From NCBI RefSeq assembly GCF_029625335.1, contig NZ_CP121111.1, forward strand, positions 1,922,001 to 1,986,000: a stretch of DNA of 64,000 bases, read 5' to 3'. Every line of letters starts with the position of its first letter. Position 1 is the stretch's first letter. The DNA is from Flavobacterium nitratireducens. GTDB taxonomy: Bacteria > Bacteroidota > Bacteroidia > Flavobacteriales > Flavobacteriaceae. Under the pieces are notes generated by a model. The model worked only from the letters and a program-made list of their open reading frames with translations. It was not told the origin of the DNA and searched no databases. Positions 1 through 9,263 of the stretch are shown here, piece by piece. The position numbers and the translations under genes are program-made.

Positions 1-978
1 TGATTTTTTCTTCTAATTCGTCAGCTAATTCAGGATTGTCTTTAATTAACGATTTCACAGCGTCGCGACCTTGCCCTAACTTCGTTTCTCCATAGCTAAA
101 CCAAGAACCTGATTTTTTAACAATTTCGAATTCTACTGCTAAATCCAAAATTTCTCCCGTTTTAGACACACCTTCACCGTACATAATATCAAATTCAGCA
201 ACTTTAAACGGAGGTGCTACTTTATTCTTAACGATTTTCACTTTGGTTCTGTTACCTAAAACATTTTCACCATCTTTAATTTGTGTAGAACGACGGATAT
301 CTAAACGAACAGAGGCATAGAATTTCAAGGCATTACCTCCCGTTGTTGTCTCTGGACTTCCAAACATTACTCCAATTTTATCTCTTAATTGGTTAATGAA
401 GAATACGGTACAATTTGTTTTACTAATCGTAGCGGTCAATTTTCTTAAGGCTTGCGACATCAATCGAGCGTGTAATCCCATTTTAGAGTCACCCATTTCG
501 CCCTCAATCTCACTTTTTGGAGTCAAAGCTGCAACAGAGTCAATTACCACAATATCAATAGCACCCGAACGAATTAAATTTTCGGCAATTTCTAAAGCTT
601 GCTCTCCGTTATCGGGTTGCGAAATGATTAAATTTTCGATATCAACACCTAATTTTTCAGCATAATTTCTATCAAAAGCATGTTCCGCATCAATAAAAGC
701 GGCAATACCGCCTGCTTTTTGAGCTTCGGCGATAGCATGAAGTGTTAAGGTTGTTTTTCCTGAAGATTCTGGTCCGTAAATTTCAATAATTCTTCCTTTT
801 GGATAACCACCTACTCCTAGTGCTAAATCTACCCCTAGAGAACCTGAAGAAATGGTTTCTACTTCTTCAATGGCTTTATCCCCCATTTTCATAACCGTAC
901 CTTTTCCGTAGGTTTTATCCAGTTTATCAAGGGTAAGCTGTAATGCTTTCAATTTGGCTTCTTTCTCTGTACTCATCT
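1..978 (-). CDS. recA: Recombinase RecA (3' end beyond the left edge)
   Basis: RecA forms ATP-dependent filaments on single-stranded DNA for strand exchange and triggers the SOS response. The reverse strand reads from an ATG at 976-978 through 326 codons to the window edge without a stop, so only the extreme C-terminus is missing (family length is roughly 335-345). The Walker A motif GPESSGKT lies at residues 68-75, and the ATPase core ([29 protein letters not shown]) follows. It appears to be transcribed alone. The upstream gap to the thioesterase is about 180 bases, AT-rich, with no clear feature. Confidence 0.98.
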
Positions 979-1155
979 TCTATTTCGCTTTTCTATCGTT
1001 AAATTATTCTATTTTTCTACTAATTAGAAAATTACAAAGCCTTTACGTTCTTCCTAATTTTTATTAGTTTTTAATTTTTAAGGTTCGTAAAAATACTTCT
1101 TTTTTTGATGTTATTTTTCAGTTTGAAAAAAATTTAGAATCAAAAAAATAAAATT

Positions 1156-1671
1156 TTATGTAAATAAGGCTTTCAACTCTGTTGCTTCGCTAGGTTTCAT
1201 TTTTCCTGCTAATACTAAACTCAATTGTTTGCGTCTTAAAGCAGCATCGTAACGTTGTTTTTCTAATTCGGTTTCAGGGATAATAGGAGCTACTTCTACT
1301 GGTTTTCCATTTTGATCTACTGCCACAAAAGTGTAAATCGCTTCGTTTGCCTTAGTCTTTACACCTGATTCTCTATCCTCCACCCAAACATCAATATAAA
1401 CTTCCATAGAGCTCCTAAAAGCGCGGGAAACCTTTGCCTCAATAGTCACTACACTTCCTAAAGAAATAGCCTTAGTAAAAGCCACATGATTCACCGAAGC
1501 TGTTACGGTAATACATCTGGAATGTCTTTGACCAGCAATACTGGCCGCACGATCCATTCGTGCTAATAATTCTCCTCCAAATAAATTATGGATATGATTG
1601 GTTTCACTAGGCAAAACCAAATCGGTTAATATCGTTAAGGATTCTGATGGATGTTTAGGAGTTAAAGACAT
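1156..1671 (-). CDS. Acyl-CoA thioesterase, hotdog fold
   Basis: Predicted cytosolic acyl-CoA thioesterase of the hotdog family (YciA/ACOT-like), hydrolysing acyl-CoA to free acid and CoA. It has 171 residues with a single hotdog domain. The N-terminal region contains NHIHNLFGGELLARMDRAA, the typical N-x-x-G-x-x-L-x-x-x-D helix with the conserved Asp, followed by the HVAFTKAI segment. The C-terminal tail (from about residue 125) is charged. It lies 16 bases downstream of the DoxX-like gene and may be cotranscribed with it and holB. Substrate chain length cannot be judged from sequence. Confidence 0.88.
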   Translation of the reverse strand: MSLTPKHPSESLTILTDLVLPSETNHIHNLFGGELLARMDRAASIAGQRHSRCITVTASVNHVAFTKAISLGSVVTIEAKVSRAFRSSMEVYIDVWVEDRESGVKTKANEAIYTFVAVDQNGKPVEVAPIIPETELEKQRYDAALRRKQLSLVLAGKMKPSEATELKALFT

Positions 1672-1687
1672 AGCTTGATGTAAAAAA

Positions 1688-2071
1688 TTAGTTTAACCAA
1701 TATACCGCCATAACTGCGGGTATGTAATAAATAACGATGGTTCTTGCTCCATCATAATCTTTGGCCAATCGCTGACCAAAAAGCATCATCAATAAAGTAA
1801 TACATGAAAATACGGCACCATAAAAACCAAAGATTCTTCCATTATTTACGTACAATTCGATACAACCCACAAAACACAAAATTGTTGAAATTAACTCCAT
1901 AATTACCAAATTAATTAAAGCTAATTTAACATGATTCTTTAAAATTGTTTTTGCAAAATGCCCTTTTAACCAAGTCATGTTATCTTGCCAATAAAATAAT
2001 TTTTCGTAACTCGACTGTAAAAAAGTAATCCCAAAAAATACTAATAGTAAAAAAGAGGCTGGATTGTTCAT
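1688..2071 (-). CDS. DoxX-like small integral membrane protein
   Basis: 127-residue protein with about four hydrophobic segments (near residues 5-22, 48-70, 78-98 and 108-126) and a short polar loop carrying YEKLFYWQDN after the first. The topology and the early aromatic/charged loop resemble DoxX/DoxD-type inner-membrane proteins of unknown exact function. It begins 5 bases after the holB stop codon and precedes the thioesterase by 16 bases, so the three probably form one transcription unit. The assignment rests on general layout, not on a diagnostic motif. Confidence 0.6.
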   Translation of the reverse strand: MNNPASFLLLVFFGITFLQSSYEKLFYWQDNMTWLKGHFAKTILKNHVKLALINLVIMELISTILCFVGCIELYVNNGRIFGFYGAVFSCITLLMMLFGQRLAKDYDGARTIVIYYIPAVMAVYWLN

Positions 2072-2076
2072 AACAA

Positions 2077-3225
2077 TTATTTTTTATGGATTAAACGTGT
2101 TAACTTGATAGATAAATCGGTTAAAATGATTTTTGCATTTCCATTGCGCTCAATATGATACATGGCATCCGAAAGCTCTTTAAAAATATCCTGAATATTA
2201 TTTCCATTGACAAAGGGAGCAAAATTTTCTAATTTGAATTTATCTACTTTAGGTTCAAAATAGACCAAACTTGGCGCTTCATAATTAAGCAACAAAGCCT
2301 GACGAAACATCTCCATACAAAACTGAAGAAATTTTTTCTGTGCTTCCCTACCTAAGGCCGCTATTTTTTCACTCCAAAGTATCAAATCCTGTATCGCAGC
2401 AGCATCTTTTTTTGCCTTAAAAGCAGCACGAACCCAAGTAACAAACCATTGTTCAAATGGATGTTCTTCGTCGTTATCGTGTAACAAATGCAAAGCGGCA
2501 TTAAAATTACCTTGTGCCTGATGCGCCAGTTTTGAAGCGAGTTTTGAATCAATTCCTTCACGAGTTACCAACGCATCAGTGATAACCGATTCGCTCAAAC
2601 CATTGAAATGCAATATTTGACAACGCGAACGAATGGTTTGTATAATATCCTCTTCATTTTCGGCAATCAAAATAAAAATGGTTTTTTCTGGTGGCTCTTC
2701 GAGTAATTTCAATAATTTATTAGAAGCAGCGATATTCATCTTCTCTGCCATCCACACAATCATGATTTTATAACCTCCTTCGTAAGCTTTTAAGGATAAT
2801 GATTTTAGAATTTCCTGAGCATCATCAACGCGAATTTCTCCTTGTTTATTTTGCACTCCTAATACGGAATACCAATCAAAAAGACCTCCATAGGGATTTT
2901 GAAGAACAAATGCTCTCCAATCGGTAATAAAATCAATACTTTTGGGATTTTTCTTTACCTCATCGGTAGTAACTGTAGGATAAGCAAAATGCAAATCGGG
3001 ATGGGATAATTTTTGAAATTTTAGATTACAGGCCTGATTTTCACCCTCATTCTCTCCGTTTGCATTACTACATAAAATATATTGAGAATAGGCAATTGCC
3101 ATAGCCAAAGTTCCACTTCCTTCTGGACCAACGAACAACTGTGCATGGGGTATTCTTCCCAAATCAGCCGTTCTTGTGAGATGGTTTTTAATGTGTTCTT
3201 GTCCTAAAATTTCAGAAAATTGCAT
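2077..3225 (-). CDS. holB: DNA polymerase III subunit delta'
   Basis: Clamp-loader subunit delta' of the replicative DNA polymerase. The N-terminus (GQEHIKNHLTRTADLGRIPHAQLFVGPEGSG) is the AAA+ entry of this family, with a P-loop lacking the usual Lys (GPEGSGTL), as expected for a non-hydrolysing delta'. Later motifs fit: KIMIVWMAEKMNIAASNKLLKLLEEPP (sensor/DExx-like region) and the SRC motif in TIRSRCQIL, which supplies the arginine finger to the neighbouring subunit. The 382-residue length is usual. It is the first gene of a probable holB, DoxX-like, thioesterase unit. Confidence 0.95.
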   Translation of the reverse strand: MQFSEILGQEHIKNHLTRTADLGRIPHAQLFVGPEGSGTLAMAIAYSQYILCSNANGENEGENQACNLKFQKLSHPDLHFAYPTVTTDEVKKNPKSIDFITDWRAFVLQNPYGGLFDWYSVLGVQNKQGEIRVDDAQEILKSLSLKAYEGGYKIMIVWMAEKMNIAASNKLLKLLEEPPEKTIFILIAENEEDIIQTIRSRCQILHFNGLSESVITDALVTREGIDSKLASKLAHQAQGNFNAALHLLHDNDEEHPFEQWFVTWVRAAFKAKKDAAAIQDLILWSEKIAALGREAQKKFLQFCMEMFRQALLLNYEAPSLVYFEPKVDKFKLENFAPFVNGNNIQDIFKELSDAMYHIERNGNAKIILTDLSIKLTRLIHKK

Positions 3226-3384
3226 GAAGCAAAGATAGCAGAAAATGGATAAGTCTAAAATTTTAGATTATAAAGTTTAAACGTCTAAGTAAGAACCAAA
3301 TTTAAATTGCTCTTCAACTTTTAACTAAACCACTATGAACTGAAAGTCAATAGATTTGGTTGTCAGACTTAAAGTCTCATATTG

Positions 3385-3567
3385 CTAGTCTTCAATTATG
3401 AAGTTATCATCATTGTTTCCATTTGGATTTCTGTGATGTTCCAAATATTCATTGACCATTTCATCTGTGATATTACCAGAACACCAACACCCAAAGCCTA
3501 TTGCCCAAAAATGACACCCCCAATATCTTTTCTTTAGTTCTAGGAATTCGACTTGTAGTTTTTCATA
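3385..3567 (-). pseudogene. IS200/IS605-type transposase (TnpA) C-terminal remnant
   Basis: About 60 codons matching only the C-terminal part of Y1 (HUH) transposases: the stretch LKKRYWGCHFWAIGFGCW, then SGNITDEMVNEYLEHH. The HUH histidines of a complete TnpA would lie upstream (higher coordinates), and no such coding sequence is found there. Instead that side abuts the end of an AraC-type gene on the other strand. The open frame can be extended to 3591, but the added residues (MLFQFFF...) do not look like TnpA. It is therefore a dead fragment. Unlike the two complete Y1 genes in this window, it belongs to the classical IS200-type subgroup. Confidence 0.75.
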
Positions 3568-3583
3568 CATGAAAAAAAATTGA

Positions 3584-3745
3584 AAGAGCACAATATCTTT
3601 TGCAACTACTGATAAAACATTTTTAGAAATTGCACTAGATACTGGCTTTTCAAATTTGCCGCACTTTTCGAAAATATTTAAACAAATTGTAAGTCTTACA
3701 CCTGGAGAATACCGCAGTAAAAATGATTTTTACCTCAACAATTAA
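3584..3745 (+). pseudogene. AraC-family regulator, C-terminal HTH remnant
   Basis: Read from about 3584 to a TAA at 3743-3745, the plus strand encodes a fragment with the second helix-turn-helix of AraC regulators: TDKTFLEIALDTGFSN, LPHFSKIFKQIV, SLTPGEYRSKN. These match the family pattern (xxEIAxxxGFxxxxxFxxxFKxxxGxTPxxYR). No start codon or N-terminal part is present; an in-frame TGA lies at 3581-3583. The fragment abuts the IS200 remnant head to head, suggesting insertion or deletion within a former regulator gene. Confidence 0.65.
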
Positions 3746-3919
3746 AACGCTAACTCCATTTTAAAAAAGCACCAATTTCTCATCTACAAAAAAATGTCAT
3801 TAGAAATATTTTTTTTAAATTGACAACTATAAATCAAAATAATTGAGTATTTACATCGTTTTCGTTATAAAAAAACGGATTTTTTAAAGTTTTGAAATTT
3901 TATAGTACTAGAAAATTTC

Positions 3920-3927
3920 TATATTTG
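3920..3927 (+). promoter_or_regulatory. Candidate -7 promoter element (TATATTTG) of pgk
   Basis: Exact match to the Bacteroidota -7 consensus TAnnTTTG, 35 bases before the pgk ATG. A TTTG at 3891-3894 lies 25 bases upstream, longer than the usual 19-21 spacing, so only the -7 element is well supported. Confidence 0.55.
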
Positions 3928-3962
3928 TTTCACTTTCAAAAAAATAATCTAAAATTAAACTA

Positions 3963-5150
3963 ATGAAGACTTTAAACGATTTTGATTTTAACAATAAAAA
4001 AGCGATTATCCGTGTAGATTTTAACGTGCCTTTAGACGAAAATTTTAACGTAACCGATATTACTCGTATAGAAGCTGCTAAACCTACCATTTCTAAAATT
4101 CTTGCAGATGGAGGAAGTGTAATTTTAATGTCTCACCTAGGGCGTCCAAAAGGAGCTGAAGATAAATATTCATTAAAACACATATTAAAAACAGCTAGCG
4201 ATATTTTAGGTGTACCTGTAAAATTTGCAGCTAACTGTATCGGTGATGTAGCAAAACAAGCAGCAGCCGATTTAAAAGCAGGTGAAGTTTTATTGTTAGA
4301 AAATCTACGTTTTCACAATGAAGAAGAAGCAGGTGATGTTGCTTTTGCAAAAGAATTAGCTTCATTAGGAGATATTTATGTAAATGATGCATTTGGAACT
4401 GCGCATAGAGCACATGCTTCTACTACAATTATTGCTCAATTTTTCCCAACTGCTAAATGTTTCGGTTATTTATTAGCAAAAGAAATTGAAAGCATCAACA
4501 AAGTATTAAAAGACAGCGAAAAACCAGTAACGGCTATTTTAGGAGGTTCTAAAGTATCTTCAAAAATTACAGTTATCGAAAATATCCTTGACAAAGTAGA
4601 CCACATGATTATTGGTGGAGGGATGACATTTACTTTTGTTAAAGCTCAAGGAGGGAAAATTGGAAATTCTATCTGCGAGGATGACAAACAAGAATTAGCC
4701 CTTGAAATTTTAAGATTAGCTAAAGAAAAAGGAGTACAAGTTCACATTCCAGTTGACGTAGTTGCTGGAGATGATTTCTCTAATAACGCTAATACTCAAG
4801 TGGTAGATGTAACTAACATTCCTGATGGATGGGAAGGTATGGATGCTGGACCAAAATCATTAGAAGCTTTCGAAAAAGTGATTATGGATTCAAAAACAAT
4901 CTTATGGAATGGTCCGTTAGGGGTTTTTGAAATGGAAACTTTTGCAAAAGGAACTATCGCTTTAGGAAACTTTATCGCAGCTGCAACAGCTAACGGAACA
5001 TTCTCTCTTGTAGGTGGTGGAGACTCAGTTGCTGCCGTAAAACAATTCGGTTTTGAAGACAAAATGAGTTATGTATCTACAGGTGGTGGAGCAATGTTAG
5101 AGATGTTAGAAGGTAGAACTTTACCTGGTATTGCCGCTATTTTAGAATAA
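3963..5150 (+). CDS. pgk: Phosphoglycerate kinase
   Basis: Glycolytic enzyme interconverting 1,3-bisphosphoglycerate plus ADP with 3-phosphoglycerate plus ATP in the cytosol. The N-terminal signature [15 protein letters not shown], the basic substrate-binding motif SHLGRPKG, the LLENLRFH segment and the nucleotide-binding GGSKVSSKI and GGGDSVAA loops are all present. The 395-residue length is normal. It has its own -7 element upstream. The next gene, a LysM transglycosylase, has a separate promoter, so pgk is probably monocistronic. Confidence 0.98.
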   Translation: MKTLNDFDFNNKKAIIRVDFNVPLDENFNVTDITRIEAAKPTISKILADGGSVILMSHLGRPKGAEDKYSLKHILKTASDILGVPVKFAANCIGDVAKQAAADLKAGEVLLLENLRFHNEEEAGDVAFAKELASLGDIYVNDAFGTAHRAHASTTIIAQFFPTAKCFGYLLAKEIESINKVLKDSEKPVTAILGGSKVSSKITVIENILDKVDHMIIGGGMTFTFVKAQGGKIGNSICEDDKQELALEILRLAKEKGVQVHIPVDVVAGDDFSNNANTQVVDVTNIPDGWEGMDAGPKSLEAFEKVIMDSKTILWNGPLGVFEMETFAKGTIALGNFIAAATANGTFSLVGGGDSVAAVKQFGFEDKMSYVSTGGGAMLEMLEGRTLPGIAAILE

Positions 5151-5175
5151 AAAATAACACTTTTAACAATTTTTA

Positions 5176-5207
5176 TTGATTTTTTTAGTTTTTACCTCTT
5201 AAGTTTG
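5176..5207 (+). promoter_or_regulatory. Bacteroidota-type promoter of the lytic transglycosylase gene
   Basis: TTG at 5176-5178, 21 bases of spacer, then TAAGTTTG at 5200-5207: a good fit to the TTTG / TAnnTTTG promoter. Transcription would begin near 5213-5215. This rules out a start codon at 5205 and favours the ATG at 5259 (or 5241). Confidence 0.65.
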
Positions 5208-5258
5208 CAAAAACAGATTTGTAACCACTTAAAATTAAGGATGTTGACAATTAAAAAT

Positions 5259-7271
5259 ATGAGTATAAAAAAAATCACTATATCATTTTTTCTATTACTA
5301 TCAATTCCCCTGTTTTCACAAGAAATTGTTGAAAGCAAGGGAGTTGCTGTTTTAGAAACCAAGCTTTCTTATCTGGATTCAATCAAACGTAGCTTTGTAA
5401 ATGATGACATGGCTAGTTGTGTAGATAGTTTATGGACCAAAGAATTAACCGATTTAAACATCTATAATGAACTTAACAAAGATATTGAAAGCATTAATAC
5501 CGATGAGAAAGTTGATTATGAATTGCCAACAGAACTATTAAAATCAAGATTGGAAGCCATGAATGCTAAATCACCATTTAACATTCAGTACAACCAAGGA
5601 TTAGAAAACATCATTAAATCGTTCTTAAAAAACAGAAAAAAATCGTTCGAACGACTAATGTCCATTTCTGATTATTACTTCCCAATGTTTGAAGAAGTAT
5701 TTGCTAAAAACAACATTCCATTAGAAATCAAATATTTAGCAATTGTAGAATCAGCATTAAATCCAAAAGCTGTTTCCAGAGTAGGTGCCACTGGAATTTG
5801 GCAGTTTATGTATCATACCGGTAAACAATACAACCTTAATATTGACTCCTACATAGACGAACGTAGTGATCCATTAAAAGCTACCAAAGCGGCGGCACAA
5901 TACATGGCAAATATGTTTGAAATTTTTGGAGACTGGGAATTGGTTTTAGCCTCTTATAATTCTGGACCTGGAAACGTATCTAAAGCAATTAGACGTTCTG
6001 GAGGACAACAAAACTTTTGGAGCATTAAATCAAATTTACCTAAAGAAACTCAAGGATACGTTCCTGCTTTCTTAGCAACGATGTATTTGTACGAATACCA
6101 TAAAGAGCATGGAATTAAACCTAACAAAGCCAATCTGCAACACTTTGCTACCGATACGGTAATGATTAAAAAACAGATGTCTTTTAAGCAAATTTCCGAT
6201 TTACTTGATGTGCCTATTTCTCAAATTCAGTTACTAAATCCTTCTTATAAATTAAACGTAATTCCGCAATATCAAGATCAAAATCACTACTTGCGATTAC
6301 CTAAAGAAAAAATTGGACTTTTTGTTTCTAATGAGAACAAGATTTACGCTTATATTCAACATGAAGCAGAATTAAAAAACAACAATCCTTATTTTAAAAA
6401 CATAACTCCTAACACTGCAATTGCAGCTGCTCCAGTAGAAAAAATTGTTTTCCCAAAAGGAAGTACAACGCAATATTACAAAGTCAAAAAAGGAGACAAT
6501 TTAAGCGCTATTGCTGCCAAATACAATGTTGACATCAATGACTTAAAGAAATGGAATCGATTGAGCAGTAATTCGCTTTCGTATGGCAAAGTACTCACCA
6601 TAGTAACTTCAGAAAAAGACAATACTACTGCTATAGCAACTGTTGACAATAAAAACAGCAAGGTTGAAAAGGCTAAAAAAGAAATTAAGGCCGACTCGAT
6701 CATTGCAAGTAATAAAACAAGCAATTACATTGTTCAAAAAGGAGACAACTTAAATACCATTGCCGAAGAAAACAATGTAACAGTAGCTCAAATTAAAGAA
6801 TGGAATAAGCTTACTGGAAACACGATTCAAGTTGGAATGAACTTACAAGTGTCTAATAAAGAAATCGAAGCTAACGAAGTTGCCGCTGCAAATCCTGCAG
6901 TCGAATTAAAAAACATTGAATACATCGTTCAAAAAGGAGACAATCTGAGTACTATTTCAAAAAAGTTTGGAACTCCAATTAACGATTTGAAAGAATGGAA
7001 TCATTTAGCCGATAACAATATCGCTTTGGGTAAAACATTGATTGTTGCCAAAGACGAAATTGCCATAAATACCGCTAAAGCTACTGCAGCTACTTTTAAG
7101 AAAAACAAATTAGAAAGTGCTGCTTTGCAACGTGACTATATGGTAAAAAAAGGAGATTCTTTATTTAGCATTGCAAAAAAATCAGGTGTAACCGTTTCAG
7201 ATATTAAAAAATGGAACGATATTAAAAATGAAGATATCAAACCTGGAATGAAATTAAAAATTGGCGGTTAA
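5259..7271 (+). CDS. Membrane-bound lytic transglycosylase with four LysM repeats (MltD-like)
   Basis: Periplasmic peptidoglycan lytic transglycosylase, 670 residues from this start. An N-terminal signal peptide (ISFFLLLSIPLFSQ) is followed by an SLT/goose-lysozyme-type domain at about residues 140-280: the catalytic Glu lies in YLAIVESALNP, with GATGIWQFM and ASYNSGPGNVSKAI downstream. The C-terminal half holds four LysM repeats, each starting YxVxKGDxL and ending near a KxWN and GxxL motif (about residues 406-445, 490-530, 555-600 and 628-670). The start is chosen because the promoter occupies 5176-5207 and the signal peptide follows directly; 5241 (six residues longer) remains possible. 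A strong hairpin terminator follows the stop. Confidence 0.9.
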   Translation: MSIKKITISFFLLLSIPLFSQEIVESKGVAVLETKLSYLDSIKRSFVNDDMASCVDSLWTKELTDLNIYNELNKDIESINTDEKVDYELPTELLKSRLEAMNAKSPFNIQYNQGLENIIKSFLKNRKKSFERLMSISDYYFPMFEEVFAKNNIPLEIKYLAIVESALNPKAVSRVGATGIWQFMYHTGKQYNLNIDSYIDERSDPLKATKAAAQYMANMFEIFGDWELVLASYNSGPGNVSKAIRRSGGQQNFWSIKSNLPKETQGYVPAFLATMYLYEYHKEHGIKPNKANLQHFATDTVMIKKQMSFKQISDLLDVPISQIQLLNPSYKLNVIPQYQDQNHYLRLPKEKIGLFVSNENKIYAYIQHEAELKNNNPYFKNITPNTAIAAAPVEKIVFPKGSTTQYYKVKKGDNLSAIAAKYNVDINDLKKWNRLSSNSLSYGKVLTIVTSEKDNTTAIATVDNKNSKVEKAKKEIKADSIIASNKTSNYIVQKGDNLNTIAEENNVTVAQIKEWNKLTGNTIQVGMNLQVSNKEIEANEVAAANPAVELKNIEYIVQKGDNLSTISKKFGTPINDLKEWNHLADNNIALGKTLIVAKDEIAINTAKATAATFKKNKLESAALQRDYMVKKGDSLFSIAKKSGVTVSDIKKWNDIKNEDIKPGMKLKIGG

Positions 7272-7290
7272 TATCAAAAATACAATACTA

Positions 7291-7326
7291 AAAAGGCTTT
7301 ATTGATAAAAAAATAAAGCCTTTTTT
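7291..7326 (+). terminator. Intrinsic terminator after the lytic transglycosylase gene
   Basis: Inverted repeat AAAGGCTTTATT / AATAAAGCCTTT followed by a T-tract, 20-55 bases after the stop codon. Confidence 0.85.
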
Positions 7327-7463
7327 GCTTCTAAACGGCATTTTATTAATCATTTTGCAATTCATTTAAAAAAATGGAACGATATTAGCGGTGTAAATTC
7401 GAAAGAAATCATAACCGATAAAATCAAGATTCACATTTTTTATCCTATCGTTACAATCGTAAA

Positions 7464-8457
7464 ATGAATAAAGTCCATTTTATATTAGTATGCATGTCGC
7501 TTTTTTTGTTTCCTGTAAACAAGAAAATACAGACCCTAAGAAACCAAATGGGAAAATCAATACCATATCTGTAATTATTGATGATTTGTTATGGAATGGG
7601 GAAATCGGCGACAGCATTCGGAATAAATTTGCTTCCCCAGTTATTGGATTACCTCAAGAAGAACCGCTCTTTACTATCAATCAATTTCCAGTAAAATTAA
7701 TGGAGGGCTATTTGACGGATAGTCGCAACATTATTGTGATTAAAAAAGACACGAATGAAAATTTTAACATCCTAAAAGACAAATACGCTACGCCACAAAA
7801 CATCTTTCAAATTTCGGGTAAAACCGCTGATGACATTTTGTGCCTAATCCAACAACATGCTCCTGAAATCATAAAAAAAATTCATCAAACCGAAATTGAA
7901 GAATTACAACGTCAGCACAGGAAATCACTTTTAGATTCTAAATATTTTGAAGTTAAATTTAAAATCAAACTAGAAATGCCTACCAGTTATCAATTGATGG
8001 TACAAAAAAAGGATTTGTTTGGTTTAAAAAAGAAATCATCAGTGGTAACACCAGTATTTTAATCTATGAAGTTCCTTTAAATACTATCGAAAATAAATTA
8101 AATAAAATCGCTCACATCATCAAAATGAGAGATTCGATAGGTAAATTATACATTCATGGTAAGGAAGAAAAAACAGATATGATTACTGAAGAGGCCTACG
8201 CTCCCTATTTTTCTAACATAGTACTCGATTACAAAAGAGCTTATGAAACTAAAGGCACATGGGTACTCAAAAACGACTTTATGTCGGGACCTTTTATCAA
8301 TTACGGAATTGTCGACAAGGCGAATAATAGAATAGTGGTATTAGAGGGATTTTGTTACGCTCCTTCAAAAGAAAAAAGAGATTTGATGTTCGAGACCGAA
8401 GCTATTATAAAATCGATTGAAATCATCAAAAAACAAGCTCAAAAGAAACCCAACTAG
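7464..8457 (+). pseudogene. DUF4837-type lipoprotein, interrupted by two -1 frameshifts
   Basis: Flavobacterial lipoprotein of the DUF4837 type; function unknown. The reading frame is broken twice. From the ATG at 7464 the frame runs MNKVHFILVCMSLF; adding one T to the seven-T run at 7501-7507 restores a lipobox (SLFFVSC). The next piece (INTISVIIDDLLWNGE ... MPTSYQLMVQKKDLF) goes out of frame at the TTT of 8018-8020; one more T gives FWFKKEIISGN and joins the last part (MRDSIGK ... YAPSKEKRDLMFE). The repaired protein has 331 residues with no other defect. Both losses are in T-runs, so sequence error is likely. The stop overlaps the convergent OmpA gene by four bases. Confidence 0.8.
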
Positions 8458-9263
8458 TTCTTGGTAATTAAAAACTCAACCCTGCGATCATAATCGTCAC
8501 CTTTTCCTAAAGGAAATTGATTACCCAAACCACGGTAAGTCATTCGTAAGCTATTGATATTTTTAGAAATCAAATATCTAAAAACACTTTTAGCTCTATT
8601 TAAAGACAGCTTTCTTTCCTTGGTAGCAAAATCAATAGCATCTTTATACGTGCTTGGAGTACAACACACATGACCGCGGATTTCAAATTCGATATTCTTG
8701 TTTTTCAAAAGGATTTCGGCAATTCGGTCAAGCTCTTTTTTAGAAGCTTCGGTAAGTTTACTACTACCCAATTCGAAGTAAATATCTTCTAGAAAAATTC
8801 GATCTCCAATTTCATGATGATCATGAAAGGAATTATACATCCCTTTTCCGAAACTATTTTTCTTTACAATTAATAAATCTACTCTTCGGTTTTTTGAGCG
8901 AACATCTTCTAAACTTCCTCCTGAAAAATTATCAAGTAACACACGACCCTTACCTTCAATCATTACGATTTTGCTCTTATTAAAACCGTTTGCCGTAAGT
9001 ATTTCACGAACAGCATTAACCCTATTTTGAGACAATTTTAAATTGTAATTATTATCGCCTCTATCGTCACAATAGCCATAAATTTGAATCGATTCAAGCC
9101 TAGAAGTATCGATTTTTTGAATAAAATCAATAATAATTTGTTCTTGAACGGCATCGATTGTGTATTTATCAAATTCAAAATATACGGTACCAATCTTTTT
9201 TTCTTGAGAAAAAACATTCCCAAAAACAAGAAAAGAAAGGAGTAGAATTGACGTTTTCATCAC
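8454..9263 (-). CDS. Outer-membrane/periplasmic protein with two OmpA-like domains
   Basis: 269 residues with a signal peptide (SILLLSFLVFGNVFSQ). It carries two peptidoglycan-binding OmpA-like modules: the first at about 25-130 (YFEFDKYTI, IYGYCDDRGDNNYNLKLSQNRVNAV, NRRVDLLI) and the second at about 158-268 (YFELGSSKLTEASKKELDRIAEIL, IRGHVCC, LSLNRAKSVFRYLI, DRRVEFLI). There is no beta-barrel domain. Its start codon overlaps the stop of the upstream S41 protease by four bases, so the two are cotranscribed. The ATG pair at the start allows two choices one codon apart. Likely a cell-envelope anchoring role. Confidence 0.85.
   Translation of the reverse strand: MMKTSILLLSFLVFGNVFSQEKKIGTVYFEFDKYTIDAVQEQIIIDFIQKIDTSRLESIQIYGYCDDRGDNNYNLKLSQNRVNAVREILTANGFNKSKIVMIEGKGRVLLDNFSGGSLEDVRSKNRRVDLLIVKKNSFGKGMYNSFHDHHEIGDRIFLEDIYFELGSSKLTEASKKELDRIAEILLKNKNIEFEIRGHVCCTPSTYKDAIDFATKERKLSLNRAKSVFRYLISKNINSLRMTYRGLGNQFPLGKGDDYDRRVEFLITKN

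Noticed and set aside
4796..5062. Open frame on the strand opposite pgk
   Set aside because: It mirrors the codon structure of the strongly coding pgk gene, has no promoter or family likeness, and is one of many such shadow frames.
5205..5258. Earlier start of the lytic transglycosylase at 5205
   Set aside because: That TTG codon is part of the TAAGTTTG promoter element, and the signal peptide begins at 5259.
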